Assembly (NCBI GenBank): GCA_965657215.1 | Contig: CBFHNR010000005.1 | Location: forward strand, 62,001-126,000 | Source: JAHEJA01 sp965657215 | Lineage (GTDB): Bacteria > Pseudomonadota > Alphaproteobacteria > Rhodobacterales > Rhodobacteraceae | DNA length: 64,000 nucleotides | Reading direction: 5' to 3' | Part shown: one piece after another, positions 8,238 to 16,917 of the stretch | Layout of the letters: each line of letters opens with the position of its first letter | Numbering within the stretch: position 1 is the stretch's first letter | Position numbers and translations under genes: made by a program | Notes under the pieces: model-generated | Database searches by the model: none | Told to the model about the DNA's origin: nothing | What the model saw: the letters and a program-made list of their open reading frames with translations, nothing else

Positions 8238-9569
8238 ATGACACGTACCCAACACTTTTCCGCATTGTTCAAACTAGCGGCCCCACTCGCAGGGGGAAAC
8301 CTCGCTTATGTTGCGATGGGAATGACCGACACCATTATGATGGGGTGGTATTCGATTGAGGATTTGGCGGCCCTTGTCCTAGCGACAACACTCTTTTTTC
8401 TGGTCTTAACTGGGGCTGGCTTTGGGCATGCTGTTATGCCCATGGTCGCGACAGCCGTAGCCAAAAATGATGCGGTTACTATTCGCCGTGTGACCCGCAT
8501 GGGGATTTGGTTGTGCTTGGTTTATAGCGCCGTTTTCATGCCGGTTCTTTGGTTTAGCGAGGCGGTGTTGCTTGCCCTTCGACAAGAACAGGTGCTGAGC
8601 GCATCAGCACAAATTTATTTGCGGATTGCTGGGTTTGGGTTGTTTTTCTCGCTCGTGACCATTTGCCTGAAATCGTATCTCTCTGCCCAAGAGCTGACGC
8701 GCGTGGTGTTCATAGCGACGTTGATCATGGTTGGACTGAACGCCGTTTTCAATTGGATTTTTATTTTTGGGGCCTTTGGGATCCCTGAAATGGGTATTCG
8801 TGGCGCAGCCTTTGCAACGCTTTTGTCAAACGGTTTGCTCTGTGCCGCGACCCTCATTTATGCCCTGCGTAAATTGCCAGAACACGCGTTGATGCATCGC
8901 TTTTGGCGCCCCGATTGGGATATTCTGCGACAAGTGGCCGTTGTCGGATTTCCCATTGGTTTGACAGCTCTTGCTGAGGCAGGCATGTTTTCCGCCTCTT
9001 CTATTATGATGGGGTGGTTGGGAACCATTCCGCTTGCGGCGCATGGCATCGCACTCCAAGTGGCGACGATTACGTTTATGTTGCATATGGGATTGTCCCA
9101 AGCGGCCACTGTTCGTGCGGGCAACGCAATTGGGCGCAACGACAAAGCACATTTGATCGACGGCGCCAAAGTTGCGCTTGTGCTTTCTTTTGTTTTATCC
9201 GTTTTCACGATGATTTTGTTTGTGTCGGCACCAGATGCATTAATTTCGTTTTTCATCAAATCCGATGATCCAGCCCGCACTCAAATTTTAGAGGTTGGTC
9301 GAGGGCTCATCTATATGGCGGCCCTGTTTCAATTGGTTGACGGTGGTCAGGTGCTTGCCCTTGGTTTGTTGCGCGGCATTCAGGATACGAAAGTTCCTAT
9401 GATATTCGCATCCGTTAGTTATTGGATTGTTGGGCTTCCTGCTGGATATATCCTTGGCTTTGTCTTTGGGTTTGGCGGTCTAGGCGTTTGGGGTGGGCTT
9501 GTGATCGGATTGGGATGTGCCGCCGCGCTCATGACGTGGCGGTTCATCCGTAAGCTAGAGGATTATTAA
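8238..9569 (+). CDS. MATE-family cation-coupled efflux transporter (NorM type)
   Basis: A 443-residue inner-membrane protein with about 12 membrane segments arranged as two six-helix halves. The first half opens LFKLAAPLAGGNLAYVAMGMTDTIMMG, split here at the conserved Pro and the MTDT motif of MATE proteins; the second half repeats the pattern from about residue 230 (VGFPIGLTALAEAGMF). These proteins export drugs or metabolites against Na+ or H+. I chose the ATG at 8238 because the preceding 35 codons lie over the leader hairpin and are not conserved in kind. The ribosome site is weak. The end overlaps the convergent aminotransferase by 4 bases. Confidence 0.9.
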   Translation: MTRTQHFSALFKLAAPLAGGNLAYVAMGMTDTIMMGWYSIEDLAALVLATTLFFLVLTGAGFGHAVMPMVATAVAKNDAVTIRRVTRMGIWLCLVYSAVFMPVLWFSEAVLLALRQEQVLSASAQIYLRIAGFGLFFSLVTICLKSYLSAQELTRVVFIATLIMVGLNAVFNWIFIFGAFGIPEMGIRGAAFATLLSNGLLCAATLIYALRKLPEHALMHRFWRPDWDILRQVAVVGFPIGLTALAEAGMFSASSIMMGWLGTIPLAAHGIALQVATITFMLHMGLSQAATVRAGNAIGRNDKAHLIDGAKVALVLSFVLSVFTMILFVSAPDALISFFIKSDDPARTQILEVGRGLIYMAALFQLVDGGQVLALGLLRGIQDTKVPMIFASVSYWIVGLPAGYILGFVFGFGGLGVWGGLVIGLGCAAALMTWRFIRKLEDY

Positions 9570-10768
9570 GTTAGGCTCGCGCAAAATTCGGCTATCCGTG
9601 CGCAGGCCTTTTCTAATAAATCATCCGATGTGGCATAGCTCACTCGGAAATTGGGCGACAATCCGAATGCTGCGCCAAAAACCACAGCGACACCTTGATC
9701 CTCTAACAAAGCCAGAGCGAAATCTTCATCGGTTTCAATTTTTGTCCCCTTCGGTGTGGATTTCCCAATCAGACCGGCAATTGAGGGATAGACATAAAAC
9801 GCTCCCTCAGGAACGGGGCAAGATATTCCGTCAATCGCGTTTAGCCTTGCCACGACCAGATCACGGCGGCGTTGAAAAAGAGCGCGGTTGTCTTGCAAGA
9901 AATCTTGCGGGCCATTGAGAGCCTCAAGCGCCGCCCATTGCCCGATTGAGGATGGGTTTGATGTGCTTTGGCTTTGCACCTTGCGCATCGCCTTGATGAT
10001 CGGCTCTGGCCCTGCGGCATAGCCAATACGCCACCCTGTCATAGCGTAGGCTTTTGAGACACCATTACAGGTCAGCGTGCGGTCATAGAGTTTTGGTTCG
10101 ACTTGGGCAGGGGTCACAAATTCGAAATCGTCAAAGACCAGATGCTCATACATGTCGTCCGTCATGATTTGCACGTTTGGATAGTCTAGCAAAACATCCG
10201 TCAACGCTTTGAGGTCGTCATATGTGTATCCCGCACCTGACGGATTTGAGGGCGAATTAAAGATGAACCATTTGGTCCGCTCCGTTAATGCACTACGAAG
10301 CTGGTCTGCGGTGAGCTTGTATCCCGTCTCTACCGAGGTTTCGGCAAAGACGGGTGTCCCGCCCGCCAATAGCACCATATCAGGATAGCTCACCCAATAG
10401 GGCGTTGGAATGACCACTTCGTCCCCTGGATTGAGAGTCGCAACCAGAGCATTGTACAAGATTTGTTTGCCCCCTGTGCCAACAGAGACTTGATTGGGCG
10501 TATAGCTCAAACCATTCTCGCGCTGAAATTTATCACAGATGGCTTGCTTTAGGATCATCATCCCATCGGGATCCGTATATTTGGTTTTCCCCTCTTGGAT
10601 CGCCTTGATCCCTGCGGCTTTGATCGTTTCAGGGGTGTCAAAATCAGGCTCTCCCGCGCTCAGCGCGATGATGTCGCGTCCTTCCGCCTTAAGGGCGGTG
10701 GCCTTGGCGCTCATGGCGATTGTTGGAGAGGGTTTAACACGGTCTAAAGTTTGGGATAGCAGGGGCAT
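9566..10768 (-). CDS. aatA: Aspartate aminotransferase (class I, Ib subgroup)
   Basis: A 400-residue PLP aminotransferase. Conserved elements are SAGEPDFDTPETIK (residues 37-50), NSPSNPSGAGYTYDD with the PLP-contacting Asn, D204 and Y207 (MTDDMYEHL), the Schiff-base K239 (GVSKAYAMTGWRIGYAAGP) and the substrate-binding Arg near NFRVSYATS. Length and motifs match the alphaproteobacterial AatA/AspC enzyme that interconverts aspartate and oxaloacetate, sometimes also prephenate. It is a single gene, divergent from the XRE regulator 79 bases away. Confidence 0.92.
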   Translation of the reverse strand: MPLLSQTLDRVKPSPTIAMSAKATALKAEGRDIIALSAGEPDFDTPETIKAAGIKAIQEGKTKYTDPDGMMILKQAICDKFQRENGLSYTPNQVSVGTGGKQILYNALVATLNPGDEVVIPTPYWVSYPDMVLLAGGTPVFAETSVETGYKLTADQLRSALTERTKWFIFNSPSNPSGAGYTYDDLKALTDVLLDYPNVQIMTDDMYEHLVFDDFEFVTPAQVEPKLYDRTLTCNGVSKAYAMTGWRIGYAAGPEPIIKAMRKVQSQSTSNPSSIGQWAALEALNGPQDFLQDNRALFQRRRDLVVARLNAIDGISCPVPEGAFYVYPSIAGLIGKSTPKGTKIETDEDFALALLEDQGVAVVFGAAFGLSPNFRVSYATSDDLLEKACARIAEFCASLT

Positions 10769-10847
10769 ATGAACTCTGGTTTTTCTGGTTATAATTGCTA
10801 TGCTTGGCTGAGGATTTTAAACAAGTAAAGACAAAGGCAGGAAATTT

Positions 10848-11231
10848 ATGACAACAGATTGGTATAGCGATGACACAGCCACATTGGGCGATCGTATCGC
10901 AGCAGGGCGTGACGCATCAGGCATGACGCAATCGCAATTGGCCAAACGTGTTGGTGTTAAATTGACAACCTTGCGCAGTTGGGAAAACGACACGTCAGAG
11001 CCGAGGGCAAATCGACTGTCTATGTTGGCGGGGATTTTGAACGTTTCGGTCATGTGGCTCTTGACTGGAGAAGGCGAAGGCGTTGGCAATCCAGACGACG
11101 TTCAAGAATTATCCCCCGAAGTGACAGATATTTTATCCGAAATCCGCGACCTTCGTGTGGAGATGCGTGATACAACTGATCGCCTTGGTCGTTTAGAGAA
11201 AAAGCTCCGCGCAAAGTTAAAGGAAATCTAA
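10848..11231 (+). CDS. XRE-family helix-turn-helix transcriptional regulator
   Basis: A 127-residue protein. An HTH of the Cro/CI type spans residues 12-67 (RIAAGRDASGMTQSQLAKRV, then TTLRSWENDTSEPRANRL). A C-terminal coiled-coil-like tail follows (about 85-125, ILSEIRDLRVEMRDTTDRLG). AGGAAATTT precedes the start. Its last base overlaps the start of sdhE (TAATG), so the two are coupled. The target is unknown; the link with sdhE suggests a role tied to flavoprotein or central metabolism, which is inference. Confidence 0.85.
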   Translation: MTTDWYSDDTATLGDRIAAGRDASGMTQSQLAKRVGVKLTTLRSWENDTSEPRANRLSMLAGILNVSVMWLLTGEGEGVGNPDDVQELSPEVTDILSEIRDLRVEMRDTTDRLGRLEKKLRAKLKEI

Positions 11232-11497
11232 TGACCGAGCTGCGCGACCATAAAATCAAACGCCTTGCGATGCGATCAATGCGGCGTGGGATCAAAGAGA
11301 TGGATATCATCCTGTCCAACTATGCGGACAAGAAATTGGTTGATATGGATGATGCAGGGCTTGCGCAGTACGACGCTCTTTTGTCTGAAAATGATCAAGA
11401 TTTGTATCAATGGGTATCTGGTCAGGTTCCCGCCAAGCCACAGTTTGCCACCCTCATTGAGGATATCCTGGCGACCATGGCGAAATCCCATACATAG
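11231..11497 (+). CDS. sdhE: Succinate dehydrogenase assembly factor 2 (FAD assembly factor SdhE)
   Basis: An 88-residue acidic helical protein with the RGIKEMD motif (residues 19-25), the RGxxE signature needed for covalent FAD attachment to SdhA. The downstream pattern LSENDQDLYQWVSGQ matches the family's conserved DxxLxxWL element. It acts in the cytoplasm on the flavoprotein subunits of succinate dehydrogenase or fumarate reductase. No sdh genes are in the window. The start codon overlaps the stop of the XRE regulator. Confidence 0.88.
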   Translation: MTELRDHKIKRLAMRSMRRGIKEMDIILSNYADKKLVDMDDAGLAQYDALLSENDQDLYQWVSGQVPAKPQFATLIEDILATMAKSHT

Positions 11498-11561
11498 CCT
11501 TTAACGCAATTTTTGGATTTTTGTTCGATGCTCTTTGAAACGGTTTGTTTCGGAGAGTACC

Positions 11562-12059
11562 ATGAATGTTATCACCTCGTTAGATTTGTCCAAAGAGACG
11601 CAATTTATGGGCAATTATTTGGATGCCCTGTCTATGGTCGAACGGCTGCACCGCTTGCTCTTGGATGTGATCAAGGATGAATTCGAACGGGTCGGTGTAT
11701 TAGAAATAAATGCGGTTCAGGCCTTACTGTTGTTCAACATTGGCGAAAACGAAGTAACGGCTGGGGAATTGAAATCCCGCGGGTATTACCAAGGCAGCAA
11801 TGTAAGCTATAATCTGAAAAAGCTGGTTGATATGGGCTATATGCACCATCAACGCTGTGAGGTGGATCGGCGGTCTGTGCGCGTTAAACTTACCGAGAAA
11901 GGCAATGATGTGCGTAAAATCATTGCCAAACTCTTTGCGCGTCACGCCGAAGGGCTCATTGAAAGCGCGATATTAGATGTCTCTTCGATCAATAATATCT
12001 CTGAGACGCTTAAAAAGGTTGAGAGATATTGGACAGACCAAATTCGCTATATTTACTAG
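11562..12059 (+). CDS. MarR-family regulator, LdtR-like
   Basis: A 165-residue winged-helix protein. The central block SVQALLL-like INAVQALLLFNIGENEVTAG, GYYQGSNVSYNLKKLVDMGY and DRRSVRVKLTEKG is close to LdtR, the alphaproteobacterial MarR regulator known to control an L,D-transpeptidase and osmotic tolerance. I chose the ATG at 11562, which has GGAGAGTACC just before it. No transpeptidase gene lies nearby, so the target in this organism is inferred only from the family. Confidence 0.85.
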   Translation: MNVITSLDLSKETQFMGNYLDALSMVERLHRLLLDVIKDEFERVGVLEINAVQALLLFNIGENEVTAGELKSRGYYQGSNVSYNLKKLVDMGYMHHQRCEVDRRSVRVKLTEKGNDVRKIIAKLFARHAEGLIESAILDVSSINNISETLKKVERYWTDQIRYIY

Positions 12060-12105
12060 ATAGCCTGCCCAAGATCGAGACGCGCAATATCAGATGGTAA
12101 GCTGG

Positions 12106-12534
12106 TTACCAGTGACCAATGTTTTCCATCTCTGTCCACGGGGACGCGGGCTCTAAGGCGTCGCCCTCTTGAAGCAGTTCGATCGAAATGTTGTCAGGAG
12201 AGCGGACAAATGCCATACGCCCGTCACGCGGAGGTCGATTGATCGTGACGCCATTATCCATCAGGAACTGACACATGTCATAAATGTTCTCGACACTATA
12301 GGCGAGATGGCCAAAGTGACGGCTATCACTTGGCAATCCATCATCACCATCCCAATTATAGGTGAGCTCGAGGGGGCGATCTTCTTGTCCTTCAGGGGCC
12401 ATGAAAATCAAAGAGAAACGCCCTGCGTCGCTATCCATGCGCCGCGTTTCTTTGAGACCGAGCAATTTGTAAAATGCCATTGATGCGTCTAAGTCTTTGA
12501 CGCGAACCATAGTGTGAAGGTATTTAGTCGGCAT
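12106..12534 (-). CDS. Lactoylglutathione lyase-like VOC protein (glyoxalase I)
   Basis: A 142-residue vicinal-oxygen-chelate protein made of two beta-alpha-beta-beta-beta units. Candidate metal ligands are His7 (YLHTMVRVKDL), Glu in PLELTYNW, His in HFGHLAYSV and Glu in ISIELLQ, which is the glyoxalase I arrangement. The LELTYNWG-like element is characteristic of GloA, which converts the methylglyoxal-glutathione adduct to S-lactoylglutathione. It sits nine bases downstream of the lipoprotein gene on the same strand; a functional link is not evident. Confidence 0.88.
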   Translation of the reverse strand: MPTKYLHTMVRVKDLDASMAFYKLLGLKETRRMDSDAGRFSLIFMAPEGQEDRPLELTYNWDGDDGLPSDSRHFGHLAYSVENIYDMCQFLMDNGVTINRPPRDGRMAFVRSPDNISIELLQEGDALEPASPWTEMENIGHW

Positions 12535-12543
12535 ATTGTTTCC

Positions 12544-13605
12544 TTATTGTCGTGTTACGATGAAGCCACCAGTTTCGTGAACTGTACTGCCACTAAAAAG
12601 CGGATCAGTCCAGTCGACGACAACAACGCCAACCGCTTCGCTAGCCTCGTTCCCAGAGATAATTCCGTAAAAATTGCCTTGATCAATGTTACCACTCGGC
12701 GTCAGGTCGCCAGAAAACTCACCATTTGCAGTCAACACACCACCAGTGCTTACAACCGAGACAATTCCTTGGTGAAACGTGCTATCCGTTCCATCAGGGT
12801 TTGGAAACGTGTTGGAGTCAAATAGGCTTGTCACATCTGTTCCCGCATCATCAAATATTTGGCGTTCAGTAATGTAAAGCGTGACACCAGGGTTGGTTAC
12901 AAAATGGTCAAAATCAATATTAAGTTCTGTTTTGCCGGTGACATGATGTAGTCCTGCTTGGTCGCTATAAACCAACATAGCTTGGTAGCCGCCTTTCCAA
13001 ACCGCTTGACCGCTCGATGGCCTGGTAAAGCCCATATCGTTACCGTCCAAATCGGACGCAAGCCTTTGATAGCTATAGCCCCCAAATCCTTGCCCAGAAT
13101 AAGAGCCTGTTTTCACGATGACCACTTGGCTTCCGCCGCTCTCTGAGCTGCCATATATGGCCCTATGAGGGAACTGCTCTATGTCCACATCGCCATTGCC
13201 CACTGCGCCGTTGACAATATCGACAGACTTATAAATCCCGAATTGGCTATTTGTGGTTGGGACCTGTGTATGACGAGTGTACGGATCGGTCGCCAAACCG
13301 TCAAAGGGCAGATTGTTGATGTAAAGATGATCATTGCTAGCGTCATAACGGTAGCCATCTGCCTCACCCTGTGATGCAAAAATTGCAGAATTATTTTGGC
13401 TCATGACTGTCACGACGGGCGGAGCAAGCCCGTCTGTGGCGATGCCCGTAGAAGAATCTTCATCAGTCGTTCCCGTTTCAGTCTCTGCAGCACTGTCTTC
13501 TGTCGTAGACGCAGTTTCTACTTCGCTGAATGGTTTTGTTCCATCGTTCGACATACAACCCGACAAGCCGGTTAATAAAATCAAAAATGCCGTTATGCGA
13601 AGCAT
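12544..13605 (-). CDS. Predicted surface lipoprotein, TbpB/factor-H-binding-like barrel
   Basis: A 353-residue protein with a lipoprotein signal peptide; the lipobox LSGC puts the lipidated Cys at residue 17. A Thr/Glu/Ser-rich low-complexity spacer (about 25-65) follows. The C-terminal 100 residues (FSGDLTPSGNIDQGNFYGII, then GNEASEAVGVVVV) resemble the eight-stranded barrel of transferrin-binding protein B-type lipoproteins, where the GxFYG and ExxGVV elements are conserved. The ligand is unknown. A second smaller lipoprotein of similar type lies just past thyX. I am sure of the lipoprotein call, less of the fold. Confidence 0.7.
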   Translation of the reverse strand: MLRITAFLILLTGLSGCMSNDGTKPFSEVETASTTEDSAAETETGTTDEDSSTGIATDGLAPPVVTVMSQNNSAIFASQGEADGYRYDASNDHLYINNLPFDGLATDPYTRHTQVPTTNSQFGIYKSVDIVNGAVGNGDVDIEQFPHRAIYGSSESGGSQVVIVKTGSYSGQGFGGYSYQRLASDLDGNDMGFTRPSSGQAVWKGGYQAMLVYSDQAGLHHVTGKTELNIDFDHFVTNPGVTLYITERQIFDDAGTDVTSLFDSNTFPNPDGTDSTFHQGIVSVVSTGGVLTANGEFSGDLTPSGNIDQGNFYGIISGNEASEAVGVVVVDWTDPLFSGSTVHETGGFIVTRQ

Positions 13606-13777
13606 GTCGTGTTACCTTCAGTGGAAAAATCGAAAAAACTGCGGGACTACCTAACGATAGTCATAGTTTGCTTGGATTTTCCATAATTGTAAAGATGGCT
13701 TTGCTAATTGTCGCGGTTCCTTCTGAACGGTTCACAATATATAGTGGTCGGAAAATAACACTGAAAGGATTCGTTCC

Positions 13778-14683
13778 ATGCCTCTATCCCGTGATCAACA
13801 GGCCGAAATTGACGAGCAACGCGCACAGCAGCGTCCCACTTTGCGGGCTGTGAGCGAAGGTATGGAAAGCCATCTTTACACGGCTTATCCTGTGTTAGAT
13901 CATGGGTTTGTGCGGGTCATCGACTATATGGGAGATGACGCTGCGATCTGCCAAGCGGCGCGTGTGAGTTATGGTAAGGGGACGAAATCTGTTCAAAACG
14001 ACGAAGGCCTGATCCGCTATTTGATGCGTCATTGGCATTCTACACCCTTTGAAATGTGCGAAATCAAACTGCACGTGAAGTTGCCCGTCTTCGTTGCGCG
14101 TCAATGGATCCGTCATCGGACCGCAAATGTGAATGAATATTCGGCTCGCTATTCTATTTTGGATCGTGAATTTTATATCCCGGAACCCGACGCTTTGGCC
14201 GCGCAATCCGTGATCAATAACCAAGGTCGCGGCGAAGCCTTGTCTGGAGAGGAAGCCGAACGCGTGTTGCGCTATTTGCGCGATGATGCAATGCGCGCCT
14301 ATGACCATTATGAAGAGATGATTAGCCAAGAGGGCCAGCAAGGCTTAGCACGTGAATTGGCGCGGATGAATTTGCCTGCCAATATTTACACTCAGTGGTA
14401 TTGGAAGGTCGATCTGCACAATTTACTGCATTTCCTACGGCTGCGCGCAGATGCCCACGCCCAATATGAAATTCGCGTTTATGCGGATGAGATGTGCAAA
14501 ATCGTAGCCGACTGGGTACCCTTTGCCTACAAAGCGTTCGAGGATTACCGCATGGGCGGTGCGACCTTATCCTCGAGCGCAATCGACTGCGTGCGTCGTA
14601 TGCTCAAGGGCGAAGATGTGACGCAAGAAACCTCTGGCATGTCTGCTGGGGAATGGCGTGAGTTTAAGAGTGTCATCGAATAA
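13778..14683 (+). CDS. thyX: FAD-dependent thymidylate synthase
   Basis: A 301-residue flavin-dependent thymidylate synthase that methylates dUMP using methylene-tetrahydrofolate and NAD(P)H. The family signature RHRTANVNEYSARYS is complete at residues 112-126, and HSTPFEMCEIKLHVKLPVF precedes it as in other ThyX proteins. The length matches the alphaproteobacterial form with its short N-terminal extension. AAAGGA lies ahead of the start. It is a single gene between two lipoprotein genes, and no thyA is visible here. Confidence 0.95.
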   Translation: MPLSRDQQAEIDEQRAQQRPTLRAVSEGMESHLYTAYPVLDHGFVRVIDYMGDDAAICQAARVSYGKGTKSVQNDEGLIRYLMRHWHSTPFEMCEIKLHVKLPVFVARQWIRHRTANVNEYSARYSILDREFYIPEPDALAAQSVINNQGRGEALSGEEAERVLRYLRDDAMRAYDHYEEMISQEGQQGLARELARMNLPANIYTQWYWKVDLHNLLHFLRLRADAHAQYEIRVYADEMCKIVADWVPFAYKAFEDYRMGGATLSSSAIDCVRRMLKGEDVTQETSGMSAGEWREFKSVIE

Positions 14684-14894
14684 TTAGCCTAACGTTGATA
14701 TAGATGGCTCATTAATCGTTAGTCACCTTTTGGGCTGGGGCTTTGTGTGAAGCCCTTGTCCTAAAAATCTTAGCTGTTTATTTTTGTAGTAGCCTTCTGT
14801 GATTTGTTTTTAGTTTTTTGGCATAAGGATGCCATATTATTGTCTTTGTTTGGGGTTAGCCAAAAATAATTAAATCAAATTAAAGGCACTTTTT

Positions 14895-15488
14895 ATGAAG
14901 AATAGAACCCTTATTTTCCTTGCGGCTGTGACAATATCAGCTTGCTCTTCCGATGAGCCTGCGATGTCGGGCTTCGCGTCTGTTGTTGGAACCGGTCTCA
15001 GCGCAAATGTTAATAAAAGCCTAGAACGAGAAAACAATGGATATGTTTATCTTCCGTCCATAGGCGGTGTCGCATTTGTGACGGGTATTCAAGATGAATC
15101 AATCGTGGGCTATTCGGGACTGGCGGAAGGGGTCGATGTAGGCGCGCCTCTTCAGGCATCGGCACGATTTGATGGCACGTATTCACTTAATGAAGTGTCG
15201 AATGTAAACCGTTCGTCAACATATCTTTCCGGTTGGGTGGAAGGAACCAGTGGGCAAGTAAACTTGAATGCGAATTTCAATACTGGCAAGCTGTGGGGGC
15301 AAAATCAGGCTGATGGTTTTAAAGTGAATGGAGACATCAACGGTAAAACACTTGGTGGGTTTATACGCTATAATGGGGTCAAAGCTGATTTGGAGGGTCA
15401 AATTGGTCAGGACGGAATTGTTGCGGCCTTTCAAGGTACCACGGAAACAAAAATTGTAGTCGGCGGCTTGGTTGGGTCTCCAAGGTGA
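14895..15488 (+). CDS. Predicted lipoprotein with TbpB-like C-terminal barrel
   Basis: A 197-residue protein with a lipoprotein signal; the lipobox is ISAC, with Cys at residue 17. The C-terminal half has alternating short strands (LNANFNTGKLWG, FKVNGDINGKTLGGFIRYNG, then VAAFQGTTETKIVVGGLVG). This is the pattern of single-domain barrels of the TbpB B/D type, common as small lipoproteins in Roseobacter genomes. Function and ligand are unknown. The 211-base gap before it contains a short TGGCAT/ATGCCA hairpin (14819-14834) but no clear terminator for thyX. Confidence 0.7.
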   Translation: MKNRTLIFLAAVTISACSSDEPAMSGFASVVGTGLSANVNKSLERENNGYVYLPSIGGVAFVTGIQDESIVGYSGLAEGVDVGAPLQASARFDGTYSLNEVSNVNRSSTYLSGWVEGTSGQVNLNANFNTGKLWGQNQADGFKVNGDINGKTLGGFIRYNGVKADLEGQIGQDGIVAAFQGTTETKIVVGGLVGSPR

Positions 15489-15490
15489 GT

Positions 15491-15799
15491 TTAGTTCTCA
15501 ACCCTCATCGTTTGACTCAGTTCGCCATTTAAATCGAAAATCAAAATGCGGTTGTCCTCTGTGACAACTGCATACCAGTCCTTGGTTTGTGTAAACGCGA
15601 CGGGGATCGTTCCGTTTGGAAGCGTCACAGAGGCAGGCAAGCTGACTGCGTCGTCATTTAAGCGGATGACAAGCAGGGCAATGATGATTAAAACGCCCCC
15701 AATCATCGTGACGGTTAGGACCGTTACCAGTTTTTGCAAAAACCGCAGGCTCGGCGGCAGTTCGATGTCCTGAGAAGGGTCTTTAATGTCTTTGTCCAT
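15491..15799 (-). CDS. Small membrane-anchored protein, DUF6476 family
   Basis: A 102-residue protein. A short charged N-terminus (MDKDIKDPSQ) is followed by one membrane segment (about residues 28-47, VLTVTMIGGVLIIIALLVI) and a beta-rich periplasmic tail with PNGTIPVAFTQTKDWYAVVT. I recognise it as a conserved Rhodobacteraceae protein found next to rluD; no function is known. Longer in-frame extension upstream would run through rluD and is rejected. Its start codon lies inside the first codons of rluD on the other strand. Confidence 0.75.
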   Translation of the reverse strand: MDKDIKDPSQDIELPPSLRFLQKLVTVLTVTMIGGVLIIIALLVIRLNDDAVSLPASVTLPNGTIPVAFTQTKDWYAVVTEDNRILIFDLNGELSQTMRVEN

Positions 15800-16808
15800 T
15801 ATCACGTTCCAAATTGGTGAAAATCCGCCTAATCGCCTTGATAAAGCGCTTTTTCTAAATGCGCCAGTCGAAGCGGACCTGTCGCGCACAAGATTAGCCA
15901 AATTGATTGAAACGGGCATGGTCAAATTGGACGGACAGGTTGTTTCAAATATCAAAGCCAAGGTGGGCGAAGGCCAAGCGGTAGAGATCACTCTTGAGGT
16001 TCCCGATGATGTTGAGACCATTGCCCAGGATATACCCCTGTCGGTGATTTACGAAGATGACGACTTGATTGTGATCAATAAGCCGACGGGCATGGTCGTG
16101 CATCCGGCCCCAGGATCGCCCGATGGGACTCTTGTCAATGCATTGCTGTTTCATTGCGCCGATAGTTTGTCTGGCATCGGTGGGGAAAAGCGTCCCGGAA
16201 TTGTGCATCGCATCGACAAAGACACAAGCGGGCTTTTGGTTGTGGCAAAGCATGATAAGGCGCATCATGGCTTGGCTAAGCAATTCGAAAAACACACGGT
16301 TGAGCGGTATTACCAAGCCTTGTGCTACGGTGTGCCTGATGCAAATGATCCACGGGTGCGCGGTGTGCGCGGTGTGAATTTTGAATCGGGCAACATCATG
16401 AAGGTGACCACGCATCTGGCGCGTCACAAAACCGATCGCCAACGCCAAGCGGTGTTGTTTGAAGGTGGACGGCACGCCGTGACCCGTGTTCGGATCGTGG
16501 ATCGCTATGGGGCTCCTGAGGTCTTGGCCTTGGTTGAATGTTGGTTAGAAACAGGCAGAACGCATCAAATTCGTGTTCACATGGCACATACGGGGCATGG
16601 GTTGGTCGGGGATCAAACCTATGGCGGACGGCGCAAATTGGCCAAGAAAGCATTGTCAGAGGCGGCTATTGAGGCCGTTGGCAACTTCCCACGTCAGGCC
16701 TTGCATGCCGCGGTTTTGGGGTTCGTTCATCCGATAACGGGCGAGGATATGCGATTTGAAGCGCCTATGCCCGATGATATGCAAGCCTTGATTACAACGC
16801 TCGCCTAA
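15786..16808 (+). CDS. rluD: 23S rRNA pseudouridine synthase, RluA/RluD family
   Basis: A 340-residue pseudouridine synthase. An S4 RNA-binding domain (about 20-80) precedes the catalytic domain, with catalytic D144 in VHRIDKDTSGLLVVAK and the later RTHQIRVHMAHTGHGLVGD motif. RluD isomerizes uridines of helix 69 in 23S rRNA. The start codon is placed at 15786 because the conserved ITFQIGENPPNRLDKAL begins within five residues. This makes the 5' ends of rluD and the divergent DUF6476 gene overlap by 14 bases, so promoters must lie in each other's coding sequence. Confidence 0.92.
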   Translation: MSLSIITFQIGENPPNRLDKALFLNAPVEADLSRTRLAKLIETGMVKLDGQVVSNIKAKVGEGQAVEITLEVPDDVETIAQDIPLSVIYEDDDLIVINKPTGMVVHPAPGSPDGTLVNALLFHCADSLSGIGGEKRPGIVHRIDKDTSGLLVVAKHDKAHHGLAKQFEKHTVERYYQALCYGVPDANDPRVRGVRGVNFESGNIMKVTTHLARHKTDRQRQAVLFEGGRHAVTRVRIVDRYGAPEVLALVECWLETGRTHQIRVHMAHTGHGLVGDQTYGGRRKLAKKALSEAAIEAVGNFPRQALHAAVLGFVHPITGEDMRFEAPMPDDMQALITTLA

Positions 16809-16917
16809 TTCTGCGACGGAATTTATTAGAAGAGACGTATAAGTTTGTGATGGGACTTGAAGCGTGTGCAATCAATTCCTAACTAAATGTTAATGCTTGA
16901 CACATTAAGGGAGCGTC

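Noticed and set aside
14819..14834. TGGCAT/ATGCCA hairpin after thyX as a terminator
   Set aside because: The T-run precedes the stem on the plus strand and no T-run follows in either direction; only a small hairpin can be claimed.
16893..16904. TTGACA-like sequence just before rpoH as a -35 box
   Set aside because: It lies about 20 bases before the start codon, leaving no room for a -10 element and ribosome site.
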